NCBI GenBank assembly: GCA_965224495.1
Contig: CBDCZI010000017.1
Location: 50,640 to 114,639, forward strand
Direction: 5' to 3'
DNA: 64,000 nt
From: CBDCZI01 sp965224495
GTDB lineage: Bacteria; Bacteroidota; Bacteroidia; Cytophagales; JAAEPT01
Positions 44,545 through 54,864 of this stretch are shown one piece after another. Below the pieces are notes generated by a model, which saw nothing but the letters and a program-made list of their open reading frames with translations, did not search any database and was not told where the DNA came from. The translations under genes and the position numbers were made by a program. Every line of letters begins with the position of its first letter. The stretch's first letter is position 1.

Positions 44545-45917
44545 TTCAACAGTTTTTCTTTGATTGGTTGAATGAAAATATCTATATCTCCTGCTCCTGC
44601 AGTTACCATTATTTCAGGTGTTATTTGTTGTAAATCGTTCATCAAATCCGCCTTCGTTGTCAAGGTTTTATTGGTCGATTTTATTTTGTCAAACAATACT
44701 GCCGAAGTCACTCCTTCCATCGGTAATTCTCTTGCTGGATAAATATCTAACAAGTACAATTCATCTACTTTTGCCAACGCTTCGGCAAAGCCTTCCATAA
44801 AATCATTGGTACGACTAAATAAGTGTGGCTGAAAAACCATCGTGATTTTCTTTGTTGGAAACAGGTGACGTACCGATGCGATTAAAGCCTCCAATTCTGA
44901 CGGATGATGAGCATAATCATCGACATAAACGACCTCTTTTGATTTTATCACGTACTCAAAACGCCTTTTTACTCCTCGGTATGTTTTTACTGCTTCTTTT
45001 ATTTTATTCGGCGAAACGCCTACTTCCAAACAAACAGAGATAGCTGACAACGCATTTTCAATATTATGTAAGCCTGGTAAAGCCAAGTGTAAATCTTCTA
45101 TTTTTGATTCGCCCTCGTAATCAAATAATTGTTCGCCATCAACGGCTCTAATATTTTTAGCTTGAATATTTCCTTCAGACAAACCATAACTTCTTTGAGA
45201 AGAGACAACACCATCTAAATTAACCGTACACGCTTTTTTGTTGTAAATCAACGACCCTTTTTCAGGTATTTTATCAATAAAATCTCTAAAAGTCTGTTCA
45301 AAATCACTTTGGTCACCATAAATATCCAAATGGTCTGGGTCAACCGTGGTTACAATTGCCAAATCTGGCGATAATTGTAAAAACGAACGGTCAAACTCAT
45401 CTGCTTCGACAACAACAATTGGACTTGCTCCATTTTTATCATTTAAGATGAGGTTACTTCCATAATTTTGTAAAATACCTCCGACAAATGCCATTGTATT
45501 TACGCCACTATGGTGTAAAATATGTGCCACCATCGACGAGGTAGTTGTTTTTCCGTGCGTTCCTGCAACTGCTACCGTAAAATATTGTCGCGTCAATAAA
45601 CCCAAAACCTCAGCACGTTTTTTTACTTGAAATCCTGCTTTTTTAAAATAAGTCAATTCGGTGTGATGCACAGGAACAGCTGGCGTATAAACCACTAATG
45701 TCGTTTTTTTGTCTTTATAATTTTCAGGTATTGCGTGTACATCGTCTTTAAAACGAATCGCAATTCCTTCTTTTTCTAAAGCATCAGTCAAAGGAGTTGG
45801 GGTTTTGTCATATCCTGCCACAGCATAATCGTTCGCCTTAAACCAACGTGCCAATGCACTCATTCCTATCCCTCCTATTCCGAGAAAATATACGCTATGT
45901 ATTTCTTTTAACTCCAC
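44541..45917 (-). CDS. murC: UDP-N-acetylmuramate--L-alanine ligase
   Basis: 458 residues. Adds L-Ala to UDP-MurNAc, the first step of the peptide stem. N-terminal Rossmann domain FLGIGGIGMSALARWF near residue 11, ATP loop VAGTHGKTTTSSMVAHIL near residue 116, the central EADEFDRSFL and DPDHLDIYG blocks, and DDYAHHPSE near residue 328. Abuts murG. Confidence 0.97.
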   Translation of the reverse strand: MELKEIHSVYFLGIGGIGMSALARWFKANDYAVAGYDKTPTPLTDALEKEGIAIRFKDDVHAIPENYKDKKTTLVVYTPAVPVHHTELTYFKKAGFQVKKRAEVLGLLTRQYFTVAVAGTHGKTTTSSMVAHILHHSGVNTMAFVGGILQNYGSNLILNDKNGASPIVVVEADEFDRSFLQLSPDLAIVTTVDPDHLDIYGDQSDFEQTFRDFIDKIPEKGSLIYNKKACTVNLDGVVSSQRSYGLSEGNIQAKNIRAVDGEQLFDYEGESKIEDLHLALPGLHNIENALSAISVCLEVGVSPNKIKEAVKTYRGVKRRFEYVIKSKEVVYVDDYAHHPSELEALIASVRHLFPTKKITMVFQPHLFSRTNDFMEGFAEALAKVDELYLLDIYPARELPMEGVTSAVLFDKIKSTNKTLTTKADLMNDLQQITPEIMVTAGAGDIDIFIQPIKEKLLK

Positions 45918-47021
45918 TTATTTCAACAGTTTTACTACTTCGTCAACTATTCTTTCTGTCGCATCAGGAAAACCTAATTTGATTATATTTTTACTTAATT
46001 CTTGTTGTTTTTTCTCATCAGAAATGAGGGCAAACAACACCGAACTTAATTTTTCTCTTGCTTCATTGTCTTTCACCAACAACGCCGATTGCTCATTGAC
46101 CAACGCCATTGCATTTTTGGTTTGATGGTCTTCCGAGACATTGGGCGAAGGTATCAAAATCGTTGGTTTCCCTACCAAACACAATTCTGAAATAGACAAC
46201 GCTCCTGCTCTCGAAATCACTATATCTGCACTAGCATAGGCTTTATCCATTGTGTAAATAAATTCATTCACCGCAATATTTTTATAAGCCACTACTGCTT
46301 TTTCTGCTCTTTTATGAAAGTATTTTCCCGTTTGCCAAAGCACTTGTACATTGTGCTTTTCAAACTCTGGTAATAATTTTTCTATACTTTCATTGATAGT
46401 AAAAGCACCCAGACTTCCTCCGACTACCAATACCGTTTTTTTATCCTTTTCTAAACCAAAAGAAACACGTGCTTCGTTTTGGTCTATCGTTGTTTCTGTA
46501 ATATCACTACGCACAGGATTACCTGTTTTCACGATTTTCTCTTTTGGAAAATATTTTTCCATTTGGTCATAAGCCACACAGATCGTTTTCACTTTTTTTG
46601 CTAACCATTTGTTGGTCAACCCTGCGTAAGAATTTTGTTCTTGTATCAAACAAGGCACACCCAAATCTTCCGCTTTTTTCAACAACGGTGCTGAGGCGTA
46701 ACCTCCTACTCCAACTGCCACATCAGGACGAAAATCTTTTATTATTTTCTTTGCTTGACGCAAACTTTGCAACAGCTTGAAAGGAACTAATAAGTTTTTT
46801 AAGGTAAATCGGCGTTGTAAACCTGCGATAGGCAAACCTACTATTTCATACCCTGCACGAGGAACTTTTTCCATTTCCATACGTCCTTCAGCTCCAACAA
46901 ACAAAAAATCTGCTTGAGGAAAACGAGCTTTTAATCCATTTGCAATAGCAATTGCTGGATAAATATGCCCACCTGTGCCTCCTCCACTGATGATAAAACG
47001 GTATTTATTGTTCGATTTCAT
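45918..47021 (-). CDS. murG: UDP-N-acetylglucosamine--N-acetylmuramyl-(pentapeptide) pyrophosphoryl-undecaprenol GlcNAc transferase
   Basis: 367 residues. GT28-family enzyme that converts lipid I to lipid II at the inner face of the membrane. The glycine-rich loop ISGGGTGGHIYPAIAIA is at residues 11-27, VGVGGYASAP near residue 102, LVVGGSLGAFTINE near residue 200, and SRAGALSISELCLVGKPTILIP in the C-terminal half. Its start overlaps the ftsW end by 17 bp. Confidence 0.97.
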   Translation of the reverse strand: MKSNNKYRFIISGGGTGGHIYPAIAIANGLKARFPQADFLFVGAEGRMEMEKVPRAGYEIVGLPIAGLQRRFTLKNLLVPFKLLQSLRQAKKIIKDFRPDVAVGVGGYASAPLLKKAEDLGVPCLIQEQNSYAGLTNKWLAKKVKTICVAYDQMEKYFPKEKIVKTGNPVRSDITETTIDQNEARVSFGLEKDKKTVLVVGGSLGAFTINESIEKLLPEFEKHNVQVLWQTGKYFHKRAEKAVVAYKNIAVNEFIYTMDKAYASADIVISRAGALSISELCLVGKPTILIPSPNVSEDHQTKNAMALVNEQSALLVKDNEAREKLSSVLFALISDEKKQQELSKNIIKLGFPDATERIVDEVVKLLK

Positions 47022-48207
47022 CCTCCTGTTTTTTTACCGTGTTGGTTTTTACAATTTCTTCTTTTGGTTCTTCGTGATTTCCTCGGTACACACTAATAAT
47101 AATCCCTAATGACATTCCTGTAAAGATAAATGACGTACCTCCCATACTGATAAAAGGCAAAGGCAACCCTGTTACGGGGAAAATACCAACGGCAACTGCC
47201 ATATTTACTAAGCCTTGAAAAGCCAATGAAAAACTCAATCCGATGGCTAACAAACCACCAAAAGCTGTTGTGCTTTTTTGTGCAATAGACATTCCCCTAA
47301 ACATTATTATCAAGTAAATAACCATAATAACGATTCCCAATAACATTCCGTATTCTTCGATACAAATAGGAAAAACGAAATCTGAAAATGCCTCTGGTAA
47401 GAAGTAACGCATCGTTGAGTTCCCTGGTCCTGTGCCTGTCATTCCGCCACGAGCAATCGCCATATATGCGTATTGCAATTGATCAGGCACAGAGTTTACA
47501 ACATCAGTTGCATCTCCCCCAACACCATTCATCCAATGGTCTATTCTTGACATCGCTGTTCGCCCTCTCGAACCAAAAGCAAATGCCATTCCGACAAACA
47601 ATATCCCTCCAATAAATATTTGCATAAACATTTTCATCGGTACACGACCGATAAACAACACCACCATACAAGTAAATAAAAGCAACATTGCCGAAGACAA
47701 ATCTGCCATCCCTATTAATCCTACCACAATACCTATCCACAACATCATCTGCCAAACCAATCGCCCGTCTTCAATTGCTCGTTGCCGTTTTGCCAGCATA
47801 CTTGCGAGGTTAGCTATCAAGGCAAATTTGGCAAAATCAGAGGGTTGAAATTGAATATTTACAATAGGAATAATCAGCCATCTACGGGCATCATTAATTT
47901 CTTTTCCAAAAATCAACGTGATAACCAACAAGACGATAGAGAGCATCAAAAAGCCTCTTGACAAAGGATTATAATAAGAATAAGGAATTAAATGTGTGAC
48001 CCACATCGCTCCTAATGCTACAAAAACAAAGAATACGTGCTTAAATAAAAACTTCTCTGTATTTCCTCCATAAAATTTAAACGCAGGGGCACTTACCGCA
48101 CTGTACACTACCAAAATACTGATAAATGCCAACACAATAGCCATTGCCCAAAGTACTTTATCGCCTTTGAAATATTTTAAAACGCTATTTTCTTTTTCTA
48201 ATTGCAT
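47005..48207 (-). CDS. ftsW: SEDS-family peptidoglycan glycosyltransferase FtsW
   Basis: 400 residues with about ten membrane helices. Polymerises lipid II at the septum together with FtsI. SEDS signatures include RRWLIIPIVNIQFQPSDFAKFA near residue 108 in conserved pieces, GTGPGNS near residue 256, FPICIEEYG with the essential acidic residue, and TGLPLPFISMGGTSF near residue 343. It overlaps murD by one base. Its place beside ftsI and murG supports FtsW over RodA. Confidence 0.94.
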   Translation of the reverse strand: MQLEKENSVLKYFKGDKVLWAMAIVLAFISILVVYSAVSAPAFKFYGGNTEKFLFKHVFFVFVALGAMWVTHLIPYSYYNPLSRGFLMLSIVLLVITLIFGKEINDARRWLIIPIVNIQFQPSDFAKFALIANLASMLAKRQRAIEDGRLVWQMMLWIGIVVGLIGMADLSSAMLLLFTCMVVLFIGRVPMKMFMQIFIGGILFVGMAFAFGSRGRTAMSRIDHWMNGVGGDATDVVNSVPDQLQYAYMAIARGGMTGTGPGNSTMRYFLPEAFSDFVFPICIEEYGMLLGIVIMVIYLIIMFRGMSIAQKSTTAFGGLLAIGLSFSLAFQGLVNMAVAVGIFPVTGLPLPFISMGGTSFIFTGMSLGIIISVYRGNHEEPKEEIVKTNTVKKQEDEIEQ

Positions 48208-49586
48208 TAAAAAACAATTGAACTTATTGAAGATTTATTTCTATTTAATTTACTTACTGCTTCTTTAAATTGGTCGCCCCTGTCTTCGTAGTTATTGAAC
48301 AAATCAAAACTGGCACAAGCTGGCGACAACAAAACGTGGTCTCCTGCTTGAGATAATTCATTGGCTATTTTCACCGTTTCTTTCATACTCTCACTTTCGA
48401 GTATCGTCGGAACTTTATCGTGAAAAAAGGCTTTTAATTTTTCGTTGTCTTTCCCTAAACAGATGACCGTTTTTACTTTTTCGTAAACAGCCTCTTCGAT
48501 AAGCGAATAATCATTGCCTTTATCGATACCTCCAACTATCCAAATAATCGGTTTCTCAAACGAGTCTAAGGCATACTTCACAGCATCTACATTCGTCGCT
48601 TTTGAGTCATTTATGTAACGTACGCCATTGATTACAGCTACATCTTCCAATCGGTGAGGTGCATTTTCAAACTGCCCGATAGATTTAATTACTTGTTCTT
48701 CGGTTACACCTACCGCCAACGACGCCATAATTGCTGACATCGTGTTTATCATATTGTGCTCACCAAACAAAGGTAAAACGTGTTTATCTACGCTAAATAC
48801 ACTCGTAAAATGATTATTAATATTTATCATCAAACGGTCATCGCTTAAGTAAGCACCGTTTAACATTTTATTTTTTAAAGATACCGCCAATCGAAAGGCA
48901 TTAATTTGATGCTTCGGCATTTCTTCTTGTATTTCTTCACTGTCAATAAATGAAATGAAATAATCATTAAAATCTTGATTTTGTGCTATTCTAAATTTCG
49001 ATTTGGCATACAAATCAAAACTATTTTCATACCTGTCTAAGTGGTCAGGTGTGATATTTAACAACACAGCCACTTTTGGTTTGAAATCATAACAACCATC
49101 TAATTGAAACGAACTCAACTCTAAGACATAATAAGCGTGGTTTTGAGTGGCTACTTTACGAGCAAAACTTTCCCCAATGTTTCCTGCCAAACCGACATTA
49201 AAACCTGCACTTTTCAAAAAGTGGTAAGTCAATAAAGTCGTTGTTGTTTTTCCATTACTTCCTGTTAAGGCAATAATTTTGGCATCAGTATAACGTGAAG
49301 CAAACTCTATTTCAGAAATAACAGAAATCCCTTTTTGTCTTGCTTGTTGGATAACAGCCATATTTTCGGGTACACCTGGGCTTTTGATTATTTCATCAGC
49401 CTCTAAAATCAAGTCGATAGAATGTCCTCCTTCTTCAAAAGAGATATTCAAACTTTTCAACTCTTCTTTATGCGAAGTAGAGATCGTACCAAAGTCAGAG
49501 ACGAACACATCGAACCCTTCTTTTTGAGCTAAAACAGAAGCCCCAATACCACTTTCACCTGCACCGATAATTACAATTTTTTTCAT
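48207..49586 (-). CDS. murD: UDP-N-acetylmuramoyl-L-alanine--D-glutamate ligase
   Basis: 459 residues. Adds D-Glu to UDP-MurNAc-L-Ala. N-terminal IIGAGESGIGASVLA at residues 5-19, ATP loop ALTGSNGKTTTTLLTY near residue 108, LELSSFQLD near residue 155, NITPDHLDRYE near residue 177, and the C-terminal NDSKATNVDAVKYAL block near residue 307. It starts 9 bp after the mraY stop. Confidence 0.97.
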   Translation of the reverse strand: MKKIVIIGAGESGIGASVLAQKEGFDVFVSDFGTISTSHKEELKSLNISFEEGGHSIDLILEADEIIKSPGVPENMAVIQQARQKGISVISEIEFASRYTDAKIIALTGSNGKTTTTLLTYHFLKSAGFNVGLAGNIGESFARKVATQNHAYYVLELSSFQLDGCYDFKPKVAVLLNITPDHLDRYENSFDLYAKSKFRIAQNQDFNDYFISFIDSEEIQEEMPKHQINAFRLAVSLKNKMLNGAYLSDDRLMININNHFTSVFSVDKHVLPLFGEHNMINTMSAIMASLAVGVTEEQVIKSIGQFENAPHRLEDVAVINGVRYINDSKATNVDAVKYALDSFEKPIIWIVGGIDKGNDYSLIEEAVYEKVKTVICLGKDNEKLKAFFHDKVPTILESESMKETVKIANELSQAGDHVLLSPACASFDLFNNYEDRGDQFKEAVSKLNRNKSSISSIVF

Positions 49587-49595
49587 AATCTATTA

Positions 49596-50834
49596 TTATC
49601 TCAATTTCAGTGTTGCCAAGGTTAGGATAGATAAAATGATACCTACCAACCAAAAACGTGTGACTATTTTTGCCTCGTGCATATTATTCTTTTGGTAATG
49701 ATGATGCAACGGTGCCATTTTGAAAATCCTTCGTCCTTCTCCGTATTTTTTCTTGGTGTATTTGAAGTAACTTACTTGCATAATCACAGAGATATTTTCT
49801 ATCAAAAAGATACCACAAAGTATAGGTATCAATAATTCTTTACGAATAGACAAGGCAATAACTGCGATAATTCCTCCAATAGATAAACTCCCTGTGTCCC
49901 CCATAAAAACCTGTGCTGGAAAGGAATTGAACCATAAAAAGCCCAGACAAGCCCCCACAAACGAAGCCGTGAAAATCACTATTTCGCCTGAGTTTGGTAT
50001 GTACATTATATTCAAATAATCAGCAAAAATAGCGTGACCAGAAACATAAGCCAATATCAACAACGTCGCTCCTATAATAGCCGAGATTCCTGCGGTAAGT
50101 CCGTCGATGCCATCGGTGATATTTGCTCCGTTAGACACTGCGGTGACAATAAAAATCACAACTAAAACATACAAAATCGGTGTAACATTAAATCCCAAAA
50201 ACTGTGAGAGTTTATCATAATCCAACTCATTACCTTTCATAAAAGGAATGGTTGTCAAAGTAGATTTCTGGTCAATATGTTTCGGTGTCGTTTCGTTAAA
50301 TTCGGTTACATCCGTCACTTGATGCGAAACTTTATTTTCTACTATTTGATGGTATTCTCTTACTGTTACATTCGAGTTGTAATACAACGTCAGACCTACA
50401 ACAATCCCCAAACCAACTTGACCAATGACTTTAAACTTACCTGGTAATCCTTCTTTTCTCTTTTTAAATACTTTGATATAATCATCTAAAAACCCAATTG
50501 CTCCCATCCAAATTGTGGTTACCAACAGCAACAACACATACACATTATCAGGACGAGCGAACAAAACTGACGGTACAACTATACAAAGTAAGATAATCAA
50601 ACCTCCCATTGTTGGCGTTCCTTGTTTCTCAATTTGCCCTGCCAAACCTAAATCACGTACAGATTCGCCAATTTGTAATTTCTGCAAACGAGTAATGAAA
50701 TATTTTCCAAAAACCAAAGCTATCAACAACGACAACAGTACTGCCATTCCTGCTCGGAACGTAATAAATTGAAAAACGCCTGCTCCTGCGAGGTCAAATT
50801 CTTTATCTAAATATGAAAACAAATAATACAGCAT
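49596..50834 (-). CDS. mraY: Phospho-N-acetylmuramoyl-pentapeptide-transferase
   Basis: 412 residues, ten membrane helices. Makes lipid I from UDP-MurNAc-pentapeptide and undecaprenyl phosphate. Conserved GTPTMGGLIIL near residue 73, the catalytic GFLDDYIKVFKKRKEGL near residue 113, NGANITDGIDGLTAG near residue 234, and MGDTGSLSIGG and APLHHHYQK in the C-terminal part. An insert of about 40 residues near 165-210 (VREYHQIVENKV) is typical for Bacteroidota. Confidence 0.97.
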   Translation of the reverse strand: MLYYLFSYLDKEFDLAGAGVFQFITFRAGMAVLLSLLIALVFGKYFITRLQKLQIGESVRDLGLAGQIEKQGTPTMGGLIILLCIVVPSVLFARPDNVYVLLLLVTTIWMGAIGFLDDYIKVFKKRKEGLPGKFKVIGQVGLGIVVGLTLYYNSNVTVREYHQIVENKVSHQVTDVTEFNETTPKHIDQKSTLTTIPFMKGNELDYDKLSQFLGFNVTPILYVLVVIFIVTAVSNGANITDGIDGLTAGISAIIGATLLILAYVSGHAIFADYLNIMYIPNSGEIVIFTASFVGACLGFLWFNSFPAQVFMGDTGSLSIGGIIAVIALSIRKELLIPILCGIFLIENISVIMQVSYFKYTKKKYGEGRRIFKMAPLHHHYQKNNMHEAKIVTRFWLVGIILSILTLATLKLR

Positions 50835-50837
50835 CTC

Positions 50838-52301
50838 TTACTTATTTAATAATTCAAAAACCTTGTTTAACTCTTCTCTATCGTCAAAATGGTGCTTCAC
50901 CCCTTTGATTTCTTGGTAATTTTCGTGTCCTTTCCCTGCGATAAGTACAATATCTCCTGCTTTCGCCAAGGTTACTGCCAACTGTATTGCCTCCGCTCTA
51001 TCTTCAAGCGTAAGTGTTTTGCTTTTTTGCGTAATACTTACTCCTTCATTCATTTCTTTCAAAATCGCGGAAGGATCTTCTGAGCGAGGATTATCACTTG
51101 TCAAAATCACTCTATCACTCATTTTACAAGCAGTATTTGCCATCATCGGACGTTTTTCTCTGTCCCTATCCCCTCCGCATCCAACTACGGTGATAATTTC
51201 GGTTGTACCTTCTCTAAACTGATTCAATGTTTTCAAAACATTCTCCAAAGCATCTGGCGTATGTGCATAATCAACCACTCCGATAATCCCCGTTTGTGAC
51301 GTTTGTTGTTGAAATCGTCCGTTTACCGACTCCAACAAAGACAACGCTTGCAACACTTCGTCTTCATCTTCCTCCAACAAAACAGCTACTCCATAAACAG
51401 CCAATAAATTGTAAGCATTAAATTCACCTAACAACTTTACCCAAACCTCTTTGTTACCGATAGTCAAAAGAAGTCCTTGCAACGTATTTTCAATTATCTT
51501 TCCTTTGAAATCGGCTGGTGTTCGTAACGCAAAATAGTTTTTAGAAGCTTTGGTGTTTTGCAACATCACCGTTCCTCTTTTATCATCGCCATTGACTAAC
51601 GCAAATGCCTTTTTAGATAAGGTATCAAAAAACATTTTCTTTGCAGAAATGTAGTTCGCAAACGTTTCGTGGTAGTCAATATGGTCGTGTGTGATATTGG
51701 TAAATATCCCTCCGTCAAAAGCAAGTCCTGCAATTCTGTTTTGATGAATAGCGTGCGAACTCACTTCCATAAAGCAATGCGTACAGCCTTTTTGTAACAT
51801 TTGAGCCAATAAAGCATTCAACCCAACAGCATCTGGTGTGGTGTGTGTCGATGGAATAATTTCTTCATTGACCTTATTTTCGACCGTAGAAAGCAAACCT
51901 ACCGAATAACCTAATTCTTTAAACAAATCAAAAAGAAGAGTAGCTACCGTCGTTTTTCCATTTGTGCCAGTAACACCAATCAACGTCAATTTCTTTGATG
52001 GATTGTCATAAAAATTAGAAGCACCAATACCCAAAGCCAACGACGAATCTTCAACTTCAACATACGTTACATCTGCCACCAAATCATTTGGTAACTGTTC
52101 ACAAATCACCGCTGTTGCACCCAGTTCTATCGCTTTCGTTATAAATTGATGACCATCAACCTGTGTTCCTCGAACAGCAACAAACAAGGTATTGGCAACT
52201 ACTTTTCTTGAATCAAAAGCAATTACTTCTATCTCCTTGTCGGTTTTACCCGCTACCTGTTGCAGTGAAATATAATTCAATATGTCGCTTAATACCTTCA
52301 T
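50838..52301 (-). CDS. murE: UDP-N-acetylmuramoyl-L-alanyl-D-glutamate--2,6-diaminopimelate ligase
   Basis: 487 residues. Adds the third amino acid of the peptide stem. ATP loop GVTGTNGKTTVATLL near residue 109, HTTPDAVGLN near residue 153, and the specificity motif DNPRSEDP near residue 400. The DNPR form predicts meso-diaminopimelate, not lysine. Its start overlaps the ftsI stop by 4 bp. Confidence 0.96.
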   Translation of the reverse strand: MKVLSDILNYISLQQVAGKTDKEIEVIAFDSRKVVANTLFVAVRGTQVDGHQFITKAIELGATAVICEQLPNDLVADVTYVEVEDSSLALGIGASNFYDNPSKKLTLIGVTGTNGKTTVATLLFDLFKELGYSVGLLSTVENKVNEEIIPSTHTTPDAVGLNALLAQMLQKGCTHCFMEVSSHAIHQNRIAGLAFDGGIFTNITHDHIDYHETFANYISAKKMFFDTLSKKAFALVNGDDKRGTVMLQNTKASKNYFALRTPADFKGKIIENTLQGLLLTIGNKEVWVKLLGEFNAYNLLAVYGVAVLLEEDEDEVLQALSLLESVNGRFQQQTSQTGIIGVVDYAHTPDALENVLKTLNQFREGTTEIITVVGCGGDRDREKRPMMANTACKMSDRVILTSDNPRSEDPSAILKEMNEGVSITQKSKTLTLEDRAEAIQLAVTLAKAGDIVLIAGKGHENYQEIKGVKHHFDDREELNKVFELLNK

Positions 52302-54487
52302 TCAGCTAATTGTAATCTTATGGTGCTACCTACTAATAATTTTGAACCCGCAGTTTTAGATTGTGTTTTCACACGACCTACTCCGCTAAATATAACTTTC
52401 AATTCTTTATTCTCTAACAACGGCAAAGCATCTTTTAATGTCATTCCTATTACTTTAGGCACAACATTTTTCATCACCGTGTTTTCTCTCAAATACACTG
52501 TATTATCACTCGCCCTACTCGAAAACACATAATCAGCATCAAAAGAAGACGATTGACTCAATCCCACATTTGACTCATTCAAGAGGTACTCAATATCCGA
52601 ACGATAACCAGCCGTGATACGTGGTAAATCTTTCGCTTCACTCTTTAGCTCCACTACTCGGTGCATTTTTATTTCACTCGAATATATTTTATCTGCTATT
52701 TCTTTAAATATCGGCGCCGCTAAGTCACCTCCATAAATCTTACCTTTCTTCGCATTATCAACCGCTACAATAATCGAGTACCTCGGATTATCCGCAGGGA
52801 AATAACCGGCAAAAGAACTGTAATATTTCTTTTCGTAAACACGTTTACCATCAACTGTTTTTTTACTCAATTTTTTGGCTGTACCTGTTTTTCCGGCAAT
52901 CAAAAAATTCTTATTTTTAATGTTTTTCGCTGTCCCTAAACGATGCTCCACCACACCCAACAACAACTGTTGCAGTTTCTTCACCGTACCTTCCGAACAA
53001 ATCTTTTTTCCTCTACCTGTTCTCGTAAAATCTTTAACTATTTTATTATCTGTTCTTACCGAACCAACTATCGTAGGTTTTTTATAATACCCATCATTTG
53101 CCACGGCATTATAGACAGCCAACATCTGTAAAGGCGACATTTCCACACCATAACCGTGAGCAGTCCAAGGCAAGGCAATCGCACTCCATTGTTTACTTTT
53201 AGGAGTCAGCATATCGGGTTGAGCCGAACCAACCAACTGAAAGCCCATTGATTTAGAAACCATAAAACTCTCCATATAATCAGTAAATTCAGTTTGTTTA
53301 TCCAACGAACCACCAAACTCATTCAAAACCAAACGAGCAATACCAATATTAGAAGAAACATCAAACGCATCTTGAATAGAATACTTATGGTCTTTATCGT
53401 ACAAATGACTATCACGCATATCCGTACCACTAAAATCCCAAACACCTTTTCCCACAGCAATACTATCTGTCAATAAATTCAAATCTGGATTAGCCTCCAA
53501 AACAGCCATCATCGAAGCCAATTTCATCGTCGAACCTGGTTCTCTTTTCTTTCCCACCGCATAATTATACAACTCTCGGTAAGACACCTTTCCATTTCCA
53601 CTCACCATACGGTCAAGATTAGCTATCGCTCTGATTTGCCCTGTTTTCACATCCATCACAACCACACAACCATTGTCCGCCTCATTTTCTTCCAACGCCT
53701 TCAACAAGGCGTTTTCAGCCACATCTTGAATATCAATATCTATCGTCGTATAAATATCCATTCCCTGTTGAGGCTCTACCGTTTCATTTCCGTTCAATTG
53801 TTTCCAATGCTTACTACTGATTTTCGCAAACATTGCGTGTCCATCATTCCCAGCCAAATCATTGTTAAAACTATATTCCACACCATAAATACCCGCTTCA
53901 GTATGCTGGTTGTTTTTCTCTGTATCTCGCACATCGCCAATCGTACGACGAGCCAACTCTTTATGAGGCTTAAAACGTTTTTGGCTTTTTTCAAAAAGAA
54001 CACCACCGTGCATTGTTCCCTCTCTAAAAATAGGCCATTTCTCCATTCTCTTTTTATCGATATAATTAATCGACTTCGAGTTAAGTACTATATAACGACG
54101 ACTTGATTTTCGAGCCCTTGCTATTTTTGTTTTATAAGAATTAGCACTTTTATCTTGGTAAAATGTAGATAACAAATGACACAACGAATCAATTCCCGCA
54201 TCATATATTTTCTTATTTCGTTTGCTCTTGTTACTGATACTTGGGTCAAAAGCCAATTTAAAAAATGGAATAGAAACCGCTAAATCTCTTCCCGCATTGT
54301 CATAAACATTCCCTCTATCTGCCTTGATACGTCTAGACTTCACCAAACTCTTCGACGCTTTTGCCAACCACAAATCGCCGTCAACATATTGTATCTTTAT
54401 AATTCTTCCCAGAATCAAAAGTCCAAACAAAGCAATAGCAATAAATACTATTCTCACCCTGGTCAATATGTCGTTTTTTATACTCAC
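52298..54487 (-). CDS. ftsI: Septal peptidoglycan transpeptidase FtsI (PBP3) with PASTA domain
   Basis: 729 residues. One N-terminal membrane helix (about 12-32), a pedestal domain (RGNVYDNAGRDLA near residue 58), and a transpeptidase domain with SxxK at Ser319 (PGSTMK), SSN in DVSSNIGIARL near residue 376, and KTGT in IAGKTGTAKKL near residue 532. A single C-terminal PASTA domain (VPKVIGMTLKDALPLLE, about residues 670-729) may sense muropeptides. Cross-links septal peptidoglycan with FtsW. Overlaps both neighbours by 4 bp. Confidence 0.95.
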   Translation of the reverse strand: MSIKNDILTRVRIVFIAIALFGLLILGRIIKIQYVDGDLWLAKASKSLVKSRRIKADRGNVYDNAGRDLAVSIPFFKLAFDPSISNKSKRNKKIYDAGIDSLCHLLSTFYQDKSANSYKTKIARARKSSRRYIVLNSKSINYIDKKRMEKWPIFREGTMHGGVLFEKSQKRFKPHKELARRTIGDVRDTEKNNQHTEAGIYGVEYSFNNDLAGNDGHAMFAKISSKHWKQLNGNETVEPQQGMDIYTTIDIDIQDVAENALLKALEENEADNGCVVVMDVKTGQIRAIANLDRMVSGNGKVSYRELYNYAVGKKREPGSTMKLASMMAVLEANPDLNLLTDSIAVGKGVWDFSGTDMRDSHLYDKDHKYSIQDAFDVSSNIGIARLVLNEFGGSLDKQTEFTDYMESFMVSKSMGFQLVGSAQPDMLTPKSKQWSAIALPWTAHGYGVEMSPLQMLAVYNAVANDGYYKKPTIVGSVRTDNKIVKDFTRTGRGKKICSEGTVKKLQQLLLGVVEHRLGTAKNIKNKNFLIAGKTGTAKKLSKKTVDGKRVYEKKYYSSFAGYFPADNPRYSIIVAVDNAKKGKIYGGDLAAPIFKEIADKIYSSEIKMHRVVELKSEAKDLPRITAGYRSDIEYLLNESNVGLSQSSSFDADYVFSSRASDNTVYLRENTVMKNVVPKVIGMTLKDALPLLENKELKVIFSGVGRVKTQSKTAGSKLLVGSTIRLQLAE

Positions 54488-54864
54488 TCTTTTTCTATCT
54501 CTTCCTCTAAGCGATAAACCTTACCACCATCATCTGTCAAACCTATTTCCTTCACTCGATTAGCCACTTCCGAACGGCTACTATTCTGTAAATACTCCTG
54601 TTTGAGTGTTACATATTCAGCTCTCAAACCCTCCAATTCTTTCTTCAATCCCAAATGCCTTCTCGTCAATCGGTCATTGATATGCGAATTTGAAATATAA
54701 AGCAAACCGACAACCAACGTGAAAATCAAATAACCCAAATATTTACCCGAAAAATACTTATCGAATACCGTATCCAAATCTATCCCTTCTTCCAATCGAC
54801 TAAACAGCGACCTCTCCGAAGAACCTACCTCCTTACGAGGTTTTTCTTTCATTTCATTGGCCAT
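54484..54864 (-). CDS. FtsL-like divisome protein
   Basis: 126 residues. A cytoplasmic charged N-terminus (about 1-42), one membrane helix (about 43-60, YLGYLIFTLVVGLLYI), then a periplasmic coiled coil (DRLTRRHLGLKKELEGLRAEY). Topology, length and place between rsmH and ftsI mark it as the Bacteroidota FtsL-type protein. Sequence itself is weakly conserved. Confidence 0.82.
   Translation of the reverse strand: MANEMKEKPRKEVGSSERSLFSRLEEGIDLDTVFDKYFSGKYLGYLIFTLVVGLLYISNSHINDRLTRRHLGLKKELEGLRAEYVTLKQEYLQNSSRSEVANRVKEIGLTDDGGKVYRLEEEIEKE

Noticed and set aside
53636..54106. 156-codon plus-strand open frame inside ftsI
   Set aside because: Antisense shadow of a strongly conserved gene; composition His/Arg/Thr-rich with no recognisable domain.
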